DNA from: Scatomorpha stercorigallinarum
Lineage (GTDB): Bacteria > Bacillota > Clostridia > Oscillospirales > Oscillospiraceae
Direction: 5' to 3'
NCBI GenBank assembly: GCA_944387865.1
Contig: CALXGN010000023.1
Location: 1-25,960 of the forward strand
Length of the DNA: 25,960 nt
The position numbers and the translations under genes are program-made. Positions 13,063-20,033 of this stretch are shown piece by piece (position 1 is the first letter of the stretch; each line of letters opens with the position of its first letter). The notes below the pieces were generated by a model that saw only the letters and a list, made by a program, of their open reading frames with translations, ran no database searches and was not told the DNA's origin.

Positions 13063-14895
13063 ATGGACAAAGCACATTTGAGGAATGTTGCCATAATCGC
13101 CCACGTCGACCACGGGAAAACCACCCTCGTGGACGAGATGCTCAAGCAGTCGGGCGTCTTCCGCGACAATCAGGAGGTTGCCGCCTGCGTGATGGACTCC
13201 GGCGACCTGGAGCGCGAGCGCGGCATCACCATACTGGCCAAGAACACCGCGGTGCGCTACGGGCAGTACAAGATAAACATCGTTGACACCCCGGGCCACG
13301 CCGACTTCGGCGGCGAGGTGGAGCGCATACTGAAGATGGTGAACGGCGTCATCCTGCTGGTGGACGCCGCCGAGGGGCCCATGCCGCAGACGCGCTTCGT
13401 GCTCTCCCGCGCGCTGGAGCTGGGCCACCGCGTCATCGTGGTGCTGAACAAGATCGACCGCCCCGACCAGCGCGTGCTGGAGGTGGTGGACGAGGTGCTG
13501 GAGCTGCTGATGGACCTGGGCTGCACGGATGAGCAGCTCGACTCCCCCATGCTCTTCTGCTCCGGGCGCAACGGCACGGCCAGCTATTCGCCGGACGTAC
13601 AGGGCGTGGACCTGCAGCCGCTGTTCGACACCATCGTCAAATACATCCCCGCGCCGGAGGGCGACGAGAACGCCCCCTTCCAGATGCTCGTGAGCAGCAT
13701 CGACTACAACGAGTTCGTGGGCCGCATCGCCATCGGGCGCATCGAGCGCGGGACGATACACGACAACGACGAGATCGCCGTCTGCAACTTCCACGACCAG
13801 GCAGCCGCGCCGCGTCGGGCCAAGGCCGTGTCCATGTACGAATTTGAGGGATTGCAGCGCGTGCCCGTAAAGGAGGCCCGCGCCGGCAGCATCATCGCCA
13901 TGAGCGGCATCGGCGACATCACGATCGGCGACACCATCTGCGCCCCCGCGCAGGTGGAGCCTATCGAGTTCGTGAAGATAAGCGCGCCCACCATCGAGAT
14001 GACCTTCTCCGTGAACGACAGCCCCTTCGCCGGGCGCGAGGGCAAGTTCGTCACCAGCCGGCAGATACGCGAGCGCCTGTTCCGCGAGACGCTGAAGGAC
14101 GTCTCCCTGCGCGTGAGCGAGCTGGAGGGCGCCACGGACAGCTTCGTGGTGGCCGGCCGCGGCGAGATGCACCTCTCCATCCTCATAGAGACCATGCGCC
14201 GGGAGGGCTATGAGTTCGCCGTATCGCCCCCGCGCGTGCTCTTCCGCGAGATCGACGGCAAGAAGTGCGAGCCCATCGAGCGCGTCGTCGTCGACGTGCC
14301 CAGCGAGTACATCGGCGCGGTCATCGAGAAGCTCGGCTCCCGCCGGGGCGAATTCCTCGAGATGCTGCCCGTCGGCAGCCGCACCAAGGCCACTTTCCTG
14401 GTGCCGGAGCGCGGGCTCTTCGGCTACCGCAACGAATTTTTGACCGACACCAAGGGCGAGGGCATCATGTCCAGCGTCTTTGAGCGCTACGAGCCCTACA
14501 AGGGCGACCTCAGCCGCCGCGGCACCGGCAGCCTCATCGCCTGGGAGACCGGCGAGGCCGTCACCTACGGCCTGTTCAACGCGCAGGAGCGCGGCGCGCT
14601 CTTCATCGGCCCCGGCACGCAGGTCTACGCCGGCATGATCGTCGGCGTCTCGCCCAAGAACGAGGACATCCCGGTGAATGTCTGCCGCCGCAAGCAGCTC
14701 ACCAACATGCGCGCCGCCGGCAGCGACGAGGCCCTGCGCCTCACCCCGCCGCGCCACCTGAGCCTGGAGCAGTGCCTGGAGTTCCTCGCCGACGACGAGC
14801 TCCTTGAGGTCACCCCCAAGAGCCTGCGACTGCGCAAGCGTATCCTCGACCACAGCCAGCGCATGAAGGCCCTCAAAGGCGGCCCCAAAGCCTAA
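13063..14895 (+). CDS. typA: TypA/BipA ribosome-associated GTPase
   Basis: The gene encodes 610 residues, the family's normal length. The G domain is clear: AHVDHGKTTLVDEML (P-loop, about residues 12-26), RERGITI (switch I), DTPGHADFGGEV (G3) and LNKIDRPDQR (G4). Domain II and the EF-G-like domains III and V follow, then the BipA-specific C-terminal domain with GALFIGPGTQVYAGMIVG and KQLTNMRAAGSDEALRLTPP. The protein binds ribosomes and supports 50S assembly and stress or cold adaptation. ATG 13063 matches the usual MDKxxxRNVAIIAHVDHGK start, although its ribosome binding site is weak (GGTGATGACTA). It is monocistronic between its promoter and the terminator repeat at 14964-14995. Confidence 0.97.
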   Translation: MDKAHLRNVAIIAHVDHGKTTLVDEMLKQSGVFRDNQEVAACVMDSGDLERERGITILAKNTAVRYGQYKINIVDTPGHADFGGEVERILKMVNGVILLVDAAEGPMPQTRFVLSRALELGHRVIVVLNKIDRPDQRVLEVVDEVLELLMDLGCTDEQLDSPMLFCSGRNGTASYSPDVQGVDLQPLFDTIVKYIPAPEGDENAPFQMLVSSIDYNEFVGRIAIGRIERGTIHDNDEIAVCNFHDQAAAPRRAKAVSMYEFEGLQRVPVKEARAGSIIAMSGIGDITIGDTICAPAQVEPIEFVKISAPTIEMTFSVNDSPFAGREGKFVTSRQIRERLFRETLKDVSLRVSELEGATDSFVVAGRGEMHLSILIETMRREGYEFAVSPPRVLFREIDGKKCEPIERVVVDVPSEYIGAVIEKLGSRRGEFLEMLPVGSRTKATFLVPERGLFGYRNEFLTDTKGEGIMSSVFERYEPYKGDLSRRGTGSLIAWETGEAVTYGLFNAQERGALFIGPGTQVYAGMIVGVSPKNEDIPVNVCRRKQLTNMRAAGSDEALRLTPPRHLSLEQCLEFLADDELLEVTPKSLRLRKRILDHSQRMKALKGGPKA

Positions 14896-14919
14896 CCGGC
14901 CAGGCGGCCGGCGGCAGAG

Positions 14920-15021
14920 GGCTGTGCCCTGGTCTACGGTGAGCAAGAGCAAACTTATAACAGAAAAGCCGAGGAGCTACCGCTCCTCGGCTTTTGCTCT
15001 ACGCGGCCTGCGCTGCGCGCC
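14920..15021. repeat. Dispersed intergenic repeat, copy 2, with bidirectional terminator
   Basis: This shares long flanking blocks with 3000-3101. The stem AAAAGCCGAGGAGC (14964-14977) pairs with GCTCCTCGGCTTTT (14982-14995) around TACC. The stem is different from copy 1 but stays fully paired. It lies between typA (plus) and the GltS-like transporter (minus), so it serves as a convergent terminator. Confidence 0.75.
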
Positions 15022-15046
15022 CGGTTTCGCCCGCGCCGCTGCCCTC

Positions 15047-15197
15047 GCCTCCCCTGCCGCGCAGGGGAGGTGGCGCCTGCGCAGCAGGCGACGGATGGGT
15101 GTTGGAGGTTTACGCATCTTACCAAAGAAACGCAGACCTTCGGCACCCCTCCGGCCGCGCTTGCGCGCGTCCACCTCCCCTACAATGTAGGGGAGGC
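15047..15197. repeat. MITE-like inverted-repeat element
   Basis: The ends are GCCTCCCCT...AGGGGAGG and CCTCCCCT...AGGGGAGGC, each a small hairpin. The halves face each other: GTGG-rich arm with GATGGGTG on the left (about 15067-15100) and CACCCCTCC with CGTCCAC on the right (about 15144-15177). I see no open gene within the 151 bp. Elements with CCTCCCCT/AGGGGAGG arms and GGCACCCCTCCG sequences are, from memory, frequent between genes of gut clostridia. It could be moved by a transposase supplied elsewhere. It sits between repeat copy 2 and copy 3 in a 437-bp gene-free stretch (14896-15332). Confidence 0.6.
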
Positions 15198-15215
15198 TTT
15201 TAGGCCGCGTAGAGC

Positions 15216-15250
15216 AAAAGCCGGGGAGCGCAAGCTCCCCGGCTCTTTTG
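15216..15250 (-). terminator. Terminator repeat copy 3, after the GltS-like gene
   Basis: AGCCGGGGAGC (15219-15229) pairs with GCTCCCCGGCT (15234-15244), with A-run and T-run flanks. In minus orientation it ends in GGCTTTTGCTCTACGC, the same downstream block as copies 1 and 2. It is about 85 bp beyond the transporter stop codon. Confidence 0.7.
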
Positions 15251-15299
15251 TTTTAAGTATCTGCGTCCTTGCCTTAGGACAGGCCGCAGGCAACTGCAT

Positions 15300-15314
15300 C
15301 CAAACGCAGTTTGG
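15300..15314. repeat. Mini-hairpin CCAAAC-GCA-GTTTGG (copy C, inverted)
   Basis: Compared with copy B on the opposite strand, the stem differs by a compensated pair change (G-C to A-T) and the loop and flanking GCAT/GGCGCAG are kept. It lies just downstream of the transporter stop. Confidence 0.5.
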
Positions 15315-15332
15315 CGCAGTTTGGCGCTGGGA

Positions 15333-16553
15333 TCACACAAACATACCGGTGAACACGCCGGCGATGATGACGGAGGTGATGGTAACGGTGGTGAAGCCGC
15401 CGACGATCATGGGGGTGAACATGTGGCCCATGAGCGCTTCCTTTTCCTCGGGGGTCTCGGCCAGGGCGGTGCAGGTGTTCTCGGTGATGATCGCGTTGGG
15501 CGGGAAGCCGTACAGCGCGGTGAGGGCGGTGGCGAAGGCCAGCTTGAAGGACATCTTCAGGATCTTCGCGCCGACGAAGCAGAAGAGGCCCATGCCGACG
15601 ACGCCGATGACGATGAGCTCGATCATCGGGACGATGATGCTGAGCAGCATCTCCGGGGTGCACATGTTCAGGCCGTCGAAGACGTACATCATCAGGGCGA
15701 ACATGACGATACCGTAGGAGTTGGACTTGTTCAGGGCGTTCTCATCGAGCAGGCCGATAGCAGTGGCGAAGATGCCGATGAGCAGGGCCCAGACAGCGCC
15801 GCTGATGGCGCCGATGCCCGGGAACTGGATGGTGCCGATCTGGGTGGCGATCCAGGCGAGGATGCCCATCTTGAGGAAGATCATCACGTTGTTGTTCCAC
15901 TTGTCGGGCAGCGGGGGGACGAGCTTCTTCACGGCCTTGGTGGGGGCCTTGACGAGGTTGCCGCTGTCGGCGTCGATGGTGCCCTCGACAGCCTGGGCAG
16001 CCATCTTACCGGCACGGAACTCCTTCAGCTTGGCCTTGCCTTCGAGCTGCAGGCAGATGGCGGTCAGCGGGTAGCCGGCGAAGCCCTGCATGCAGTACAT
16101 AACGATGGCGAAGACGGCGGCTTCCTGCAGGCCGGCTTCCTGGGCGGCGTCCTTCATGGTGGTAGCAGCCACGATGCCGCCGGTCAGCGGGGGCAGGCCG
16201 GCGATGATCAGGTTGTAGTCCATGAGCATCGGGCAGAATATGAACGCAAACGCGCACATGCCTGTCAGTCCCAAGAGGCATACCACAACCGTTTTCCAGT
16301 TCTCAGCCAGCTGCTTGAGGCTGATGATGGAGCCCATGTGCACGAGCAGCAGGTAGATACCGGTGGTGCTGCCGAAGGGGATCAGCGCGGAGTCGGTGAT
16401 GAGGGTCTTCGGTATGATCGTCCAGTAGCCGACGATGAGGACGGCCGCGGTGACGAACACCGAGGGGATCCAGGCCTTCGTGATGTTGGAGACCGCTTCA
16501 CCGATGAGGTAAACGATACAGCAGACGACGAAAGCCAATGCGAAGTTATACAT
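15333..16553 (-). CDS. GltS-like integral membrane transporter
   Basis: The gene encodes 406 residues with about 10-12 hydrophobic segments. Two internal half-repeats are suggested by similar loop motifs, LPPLTGGIVAATTMKDAA in the first half and YGFPPNAIITENTC in the second, reminiscent of the re-entrant loops of glutamate symporters (GltS) and related ion-coupled transporters. A soluble Lys-rich loop (about residues 175-215) separates the halves. GGGAGAGAG precedes ATG 16553. It follows the M20 amidohydrolase by 129 bp on the same strand, so the pair probably imports and hydrolyses one substrate, such as an acylated or conjugated amino acid. I cannot name the substrate, and family assignment beyond GltS-like is uncertain. 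Confidence 0.7.
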   Translation of the reverse strand: MYNFALAFVVCCIVYLIGEAVSNITKAWIPSVFVTAAVLIVGYWTIIPKTLITDSALIPFGSTTGIYLLLVHMGSIISLKQLAENWKTVVVCLLGLTGMCAFAFIFCPMLMDYNLIIAGLPPLTGGIVAATTMKDAAQEAGLQEAAVFAIVMYCMQGFAGYPLTAICLQLEGKAKLKEFRAGKMAAQAVEGTIDADSGNLVKAPTKAVKKLVPPLPDKWNNNVMIFLKMGILAWIATQIGTIQFPGIGAISGAVWALLIGIFATAIGLLDENALNKSNSYGIVMFALMMYVFDGLNMCTPEMLLSIIVPMIELIVIGVVGMGLFCFVGAKILKMSFKLAFATALTALYGFPPNAIITENTCTALAETPEEKEALMGHMFTPMIVGGFTTVTITSVIIAGVFTGMFV

Positions 16554-16589
16554 TTTCTCTCTCCCTTTCCATTTATTAACAATAGTTTT

Positions 16590-16676
16590 CCTCTCGGAAA
16601 ACGATTGTCTAAAAGAATGTCGGCCCCTTTCCGGGGGGTGGCAGGCCGTCGCCCGCCGCGCGGGCGGCGGCCGGGA
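16590..16676 (-). other. Hairpin-rich spacer between amidohydrolase and transporter
   Basis: Two GC-rich stems lie here on the minus strand: GCCGCCGCCCGCGCGGCGGGCG (shown around 16647-16672) and GGCCCCTTTCCGGGG-type pairing near 16621-16637, the latter followed by an AT-rich stretch. They could lower read-through from the amidohydrolase into the transporter or stabilise the upstream message. Confidence 0.4.
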
Positions 16677-16682
16677 GTTTGT

Positions 16683-17852
16683 TTACTTGGAGGCGTTGAA
16701 GTCGAGCGCGACCTGCGCGTGCAGCATGGCGCCCTTCAGGAGCTGGTCCTCGTCAACGCAGAAGTTGCCGGAGTGGTTGGGCCAGATGGCGCCGCACTCG
16801 GGGTTGCCGGTGCCGAGGAAGACCATGGCGCCGGGGGCCTTGTAGAGGTACTGGGAGAAGTCCTCCGCGCCGGTGGTGGCGGGGAAGTTGGCCAGGCAGT
16901 CCTCACCCATGATCTTCTTCGCGCTCTCCTGAGCGAGGGCGGCAAAGCCGTAGTCATTGATCGTGGGGGAGATCATGCGGGTGTACTCCACCTCGCCCTT
17001 CGCGCGGAAGGACTCGCAGGTGGACTTGACGACGCGGTTGATGCGCTCCTCAAAGGAGTCGCGGACCTCGTCGCGGAAGGCGCGGGTGGTGCCGGCGAGG
17101 ACGCTGTTCTCGGCGACGACGTTCCAGCGCGTGCCCGTCTGGATGGTGCCGACGGTGACGACAGCGTTGTCCATGGGGGAGATCTCGCGGCTGACGATGG
17201 TCTGCAGGTTGTTGATGACGGCGGCGGTGACGACGGCGGCGTCCACGCCAGCCTCAGGCTGGGCGCCGTGGCAGCCCTTGCCGGTGATCTTGATGTTGAA
17301 GCTGTCGCAGGAGGCCATGCGCGGGCCGCCCTCGATGGAGACGGTGCCTGCCGCCACGTCGGTCCAGACGTGGATGCCGAAGCAGCCGTCAACGCCGTCC
17401 ATCGCGCCCTGCTCTATCATGGAGATGGCGCCGAGGGCGACTTCCTCGGCGGGCTGGAAGGCCAGGCGGACGGTGCCGCAGAGGTCCTCCCTCATGTCCA
17501 TGAGGATGTGCGCGGCGGTGAGCAGCATGGAGATGTGGCAGTCGTGGCCGCAGGCGTGCATCACGCCCTCGTTCACGCTGGCGTACTCCGCGCCGGTGGT
17601 CTCGTGGACGGTGAGGGCGTCAATATCCGCGCGCAGGAGTATCGTCTTGCCGGGCTTTGCGCCCTCGATGGTGGCCAGGATGCCGGTTTTCAGGCCGCAG
17701 TCACGATAGGGGATGCCCATCTTGTCGAGCTCCGCCTTTATCGCCTTGCTGGTCTCGAATTCCTCGCAGCTGACTTCGGGATGCATGTGGAAATAGCGGC
17801 GCATCTCGATCTGGTAATCGGCGTACTTGGCGGCAACTTCCTTGATGTTCAT
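16683..17852 (-). CDS. M20-family metal-dependent amidohydrolase
   Basis: The gene encodes 389 residues. ATG 17852 gives MNIKEVAAKYADYQIEMRR after AAAGGAGGAAAG; the upstream extension is not needed. The catalytic metal motifs are visible: RADIDALTVHE (near 75), HACGHDCHISMLL (near 95), FQPAEEVALGA with the catalytic Glu (near 130), GCHGAQPEAGVDAA (near 180) and the last His near NHSGNF. This is the IAA-amino-acid hydrolase/carboxypeptidase Ss1/AbgB-type subgroup, which releases amino acids from N-acyl or conjugated forms, generally in the cytoplasm. It is the first gene of an operon with the GltS-like transporter. Confidence 0.92.
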   Translation of the reverse strand: MNIKEVAAKYADYQIEMRRYFHMHPEVSCEEFETSKAIKAELDKMGIPYRDCGLKTGILATIEGAKPGKTILLRADIDALTVHETTGAEYASVNEGVMHACGHDCHISMLLTAAHILMDMREDLCGTVRLAFQPAEEVALGAISMIEQGAMDGVDGCFGIHVWTDVAAGTVSIEGGPRMASCDSFNIKITGKGCHGAQPEAGVDAAVVTAAVINNLQTIVSREISPMDNAVVTVGTIQTGTRWNVVAENSVLAGTTRAFRDEVRDSFEERINRVVKSTCESFRAKGEVEYTRMISPTINDYGFAALAQESAKKIMGEDCLANFPATTGAEDFSQYLYKAPGAMVFLGTGNPECGAIWPNHSGNFCVDEDQLLKGAMLHAQVALDFNASK

Positions 17853-17903
17853 GGTTGACTTTCCTCCTCTTTCCTTCGCTAAGAATCTAAATACCCAAAG
17901 TTC

Positions 17904-17988
17904 CGGCATAAAATATGCCGTTATTTGATTTGATCGCCATCAATTGTCATATATCTCGCATTTCCGCGGCACATATGCCCGGCGGAAA
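17904..17988 (-). promoter_or_regulatory. Leader hairpins before the M20 amidohydrolase
   Basis: CGGCATA-AAA-TATGCCG (17904-17920) is a perfect 7-bp stem, and TTTCCGC (17961-17967) pairs with GCGGAAA (17982-17988) with an inner GGC/GCC pair. Both lie in the roughly 150-base leader between the promoter and the start codon. They may be operators or RNA structures. No known riboswitch class is recognised. Confidence 0.4.
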
Positions 17989-18005
17989 GATTATCCGTGT
18001 TTATA

Positions 18006-18034
18006 ATAATATCTTATTCAATTTCATTTGTCAA
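18006..18034 (-). promoter_or_regulatory. Sigma-A promoter of the amidohydrolase-transporter operon
   Basis: On the minus strand the -35 is a consensus TTGACA (18034-18029), the spacer is 17 bp, and the -10 is TATTAT (18011-18006). It lies in a markedly AT-rich patch. This is the best match to consensus for a protein gene in the window. Confidence 0.8.
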
Positions 18035-18039
18035 ATATT

Positions 18040-18300
18040 AAAAATCACGCATACGCCGCCCCGGCGCGGCAAAAACAGCACATTTTGTGCCCTACAGGTG
18101 CCGGCATGGGGCGTTTTTGCGCACATCTTGTGTTAAAAAGCGCCCAAGATGTTTATTATCCGCATCCACGCGCGGAAGAGAAAAAATTTAGCGCCGGAGG
18201 GCGCCGCGCGGGGCCGGGCGCGATATAATCCCCGGCAAAGAGCATATGCAGCAGCGGCCCTGTCATGCCCGCTTTTTGCGGGAAAGCAGGTAATAATAAA
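18040..18300. other. Gene-free spacer without recognised features
   Basis: No plausible gene or RNA was found. There are small inverted repeats such as GCACATTTTGTGC near 18077-18089 and CCCGCTTTTTGCGGG near 18269-18283. A TATAAT at 18224-18229 has no -35 partner at the right distance. Confidence 0.4.
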
Positions 18301-18302
18301 AC

Positions 18303-18337
18303 AAAAAGCCTGAAACTCATCGTTTCAGGCTAAAAAA
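18303..18337 (-). terminator. Intrinsic terminator of the tRNA-Asp/tRNA-Thr operon
   Basis: On the minus strand AGCCTGAAAC pairs with GTTTCAGGCT (18331-18322 with 18316-18307), then TTTTTGTTTT follows. The stem begins 8 bases after the tRNA-Thr CCA end. Confidence 0.9.
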
Positions 18338-18338
18338 A

Positions 18339-18414
<76 letters not shown>

Positions 18415-18430
18415 ATTTCCGCTGAGGGGA

Positions 18431-18458
18431 ACTCCCCACGGTGGATACCGTGGGGAGT
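18431..18458. repeat. Perfect 12-bp hairpin between two tRNAs
   Basis: ACTCCCCACGGT (18431-18442) pairs fully with ACCGTGGGGAGT (18447-18458) around GGAT. Its end coincides with the CCA end of tRNA-Asp. It lacks a T-run, so it is unlikely to stop transcription and may guide cleavage of the dicistronic precursor. Confidence 0.6.
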
Positions 18459-18534
18459 GGCGACCGAGAAGGGACTTGAACCCTCGGCCTCTAGCGTGAC
18501 AGGCTAGCGTTCTAACCGACTGAACTACTCGGCC
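18458..18534 (-). tRNA. tRNA-Asp (GTC)
   Basis: A 77-base cloverleaf. Acceptor GGCCGAG pairs with CTCGGTC (one G-U), discriminator G, CCA encoded. The anticodon arm is CTAGC-CTGTCAC-GCTAG with anticodon GTC, and the T loop is GGTTCAAGTCC. It is the first gene of the pair. Confidence 0.95.
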
Positions 18535-18549
18535 ACAAGCGGCTTTTGT

Positions 18550-18578
18550 AATATACCAGAACACGCGGCGCTTGTCAA
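18550..18578 (-). promoter_or_regulatory. Sigma-A promoter of the tRNA-Asp/tRNA-Thr operon
   Basis: On the minus strand TTGACA (18578-18573), a 17-bp spacer, and TATATT (18555-18550). It lies about 16 bp before the tRNA-Asp 5' end. Confidence 0.85.
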
Positions 18579-18601
18579 GGGTGTTTTTGAAATTTGTGCG
18601 C

Positions 18602-18630
18602 TTGCGGCAAAACTTTTTTTGTGATAAGAT
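18602..18630 (+). promoter_or_regulatory. Probable promoter of the secreted protein gene
   Basis: TTGCGG (18602-18607), a 17-bp spacer and TAAGAT (18625-18630), 30 bp before the start codon region. The -35 is a modest match. Confidence 0.55.
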
Positions 18631-18660
18631 GTGTTGAACGCTTTTTGGGAGGTAATGTCC

Positions 18661-19746
18661 TTGAAAAGGGCCGCGGCCATCATCCTCATATTCTGCCTTG
18701 TGGCGCTCTCCGCCGCGCCGCTGGGCGCCCGCGCGGACGAGACGGGCCTCTGCTACATCGCGCTCAACGAGGCCTTTGCGGACGGCGCGCTGGCCTATTT
18801 CTCCGGCAGCGCCGCATATGTCCCCATCGACTGCTTCGCGGACTTCAAGCTCTACAACTCCTACCACGCGGCGGACGACACGGCCACCCTCTTCAGCTCC
18901 AGCAAGCAGCTCTTCTTCGAGCTGGACACCGGCCGCACCTACGACAGCAGCGACAACTATTATAATACCTCCGCCATCCGCCGCAACGGGCAGGTCTATG
19001 TCCCCGTGTCCTTCGTCTGCTCGCAGTTCGGCTTCAGCTATTCGATCATCGAGGGCGTGGGCTATGGCGACGTGTGCCGCATCAAGGACAGCTCCTACAC
19101 CCTCTCGGACAGCCAGTTCCTCTCCGCGGCGGAGAGCCTCATGCGCTCGCTATACGAGCAGTACAGCGGCGGCGGCATCTCCGCGCCGGGCAGCACGGAC
19201 GTGGTGCAGCCCGGGGACATGGACGACCCCGTGTACCTCAGCTTCCAGGGCCTGCCCTCCTCCGCGCTCATCGACACGCTGCTGCAATTTGAGGTGGACG
19301 CCGGCTTCTTCCTCACGGCCGACGATATACGCACCTCGCCGGAGACGGTCCGCCGCCTGGCGGCGGAGGGCTTCTCCCTGGGCGCCCTGCTGGGCGCGGA
19401 GCCGCTCGCGGAGTACGAGGCCTTCTCCTCCCTGCTCTTCGAGGCCGCGCGCGTAAAGACGCTGCTGGTCTCCGCCGGCACGCCGGAGCACGAGGACGCG
19501 GTGAGCGCCATGGCCGCCACGGCGGGGCTCGTCTACTGGGACTACGACGTGGACGGCGTGCAGGGCGGCGCGGGCATCAGCTACGCCTCCATGGTCACGG
19601 CCTATATCGAGTACCTGCCCGAGCGGGCGGACGTGCGCATCCAGTGCAGCGCGCTGACGGACTCCTGCATCGCCTCCGTGCTGCTGTATTTCCAGGACAA
19701 CGGCTGCTCCGTGCGCGCCCCAAATGAAGTGGAAGCAAAAATCTGA
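18661..19746 (+). CDS. Secreted protein: copper-amine-oxidase-N-like domain plus degenerate NodB-like domain
   Basis: The gene encodes 361 residues. TTG 18661 lies 8 bases from GGGAGG and gives MKRAAAIILIF; ATG 18655, two codons earlier, is only 2 bases from it. A signal peptide (about 1-25) ends in GARA before DET. Residues about 30-150 resemble the 'copper amine oxidase N-terminal' wall-associated domain, with QVYVPVSFVCSQFGFSY. Residues about 180-340 (VYLSFQGLPSSALIDTLLQF, AGFFLTADDI, VRRLAAEGFSLGAL) line up in pattern with NodB polysaccharide deacetylases (VYLTFDDGPS, ATFFVTG, GHxxGxH), but the catalytic Asp-Asp and zinc His residues are missing. I infer a non-catalytic, possibly glycan-binding, extracellular protein. 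This is a fold-level impression, so confidence in domain names is moderate. Confidence 0.7.
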   Translation: MKRAAAIILIFCLVALSAAPLGARADETGLCYIALNEAFADGALAYFSGSAAYVPIDCFADFKLYNSYHAADDTATLFSSSKQLFFELDTGRTYDSSDNYYNTSAIRRNGQVYVPVSFVCSQFGFSYSIIEGVGYGDVCRIKDSSYTLSDSQFLSAAESLMRSLYEQYSGGGISAPGSTDVVQPGDMDDPVYLSFQGLPSSALIDTLLQFEVDAGFFLTADDIRTSPETVRRLAAEGFSLGALLGAEPLAEYEAFSSLLFEAARVKTLLVSAGTPEHEDAVSAMAATAGLVYWDYDVDGVQGGAGISYASMVTAYIEYLPERADVRIQCSALTDSCIASVLLYFQDNGCSVRAPNEVEAKI

Positions 19747-19755
19747 AAAAAGGGC

Positions 19756-19784
19756 TTGACAATCCCCCGCGCATCTGGTAATAT
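19756..19784 (+). promoter_or_regulatory. Sigma-A promoter of tRNA-Ala
   Basis: A consensus TTGACA (19756-19761), a 17-bp spacer and TAATAT (19779-19784). The tRNA starts 16 bp later. The layout is the same as for the tRNA-Asp promoter. Confidence 0.85.
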
Positions 19785-19800
19785 AACTTTCGCACCGCAC

Positions 19801-19876
<76 letters not shown>

Positions 19877-19881
19877 ACGGT

Positions 19882-19920
19882 AAAGGCTTGTTTTCATGAG
19901 AAAACAAGCCTTTTCTTTTT
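19882..19920 (+). terminator. Intrinsic terminator of tRNA-Ala
   Basis: AAAGGCTTGTTTT (19882-19894) pairs perfectly with AAAACAAGCCTTT (19901-19913), followed by TCTTTTT. It begins 6 bases after the tRNA. Confidence 0.9.
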
Positions 19921-19961
19921 GCGATGAGGCGGTATGTCCGCGCCGTCTCGCCGGTCTGCAA

Positions 19962-19994
19962 AGTGGGCGTTCACAGGGAACGCCTACTTTTTTG
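19962..19994. terminator. Second terminator, convergent with araD
   Basis: AGTGGGCGTTC (19962-19972) pairs with GAACGCCTACT (19978-19988, one G-U), followed by TTTTTT on the plus strand. It lies between tRNA-Ala and the minus-strand araD end and could serve both. Confidence 0.65.
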
Positions 19995-20033
19995 TCAATG
20001 ATGCGGCTGTTTTTGCCCAATGCGGCGCGGCGC

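Noticed and set aside
13060..14952. 630-codon frame antisense to typA
   Set aside because: TypA is unmistakable on the plus strand. The antisense protein has no known pattern.
15321..17858. 845-codon plus-strand frame over the transporter and amidohydrolase
   Set aside because: Both genes are well supported on the minus strand. The long frame is Gly/Asp/His/Ala-rich with no domain and no ribosome binding site.
18224..18229. TATAAT in the spacer before the tRNA region
   Set aside because: No -35 element at 16-18 bp and no gene downstream on that strand that would need it.
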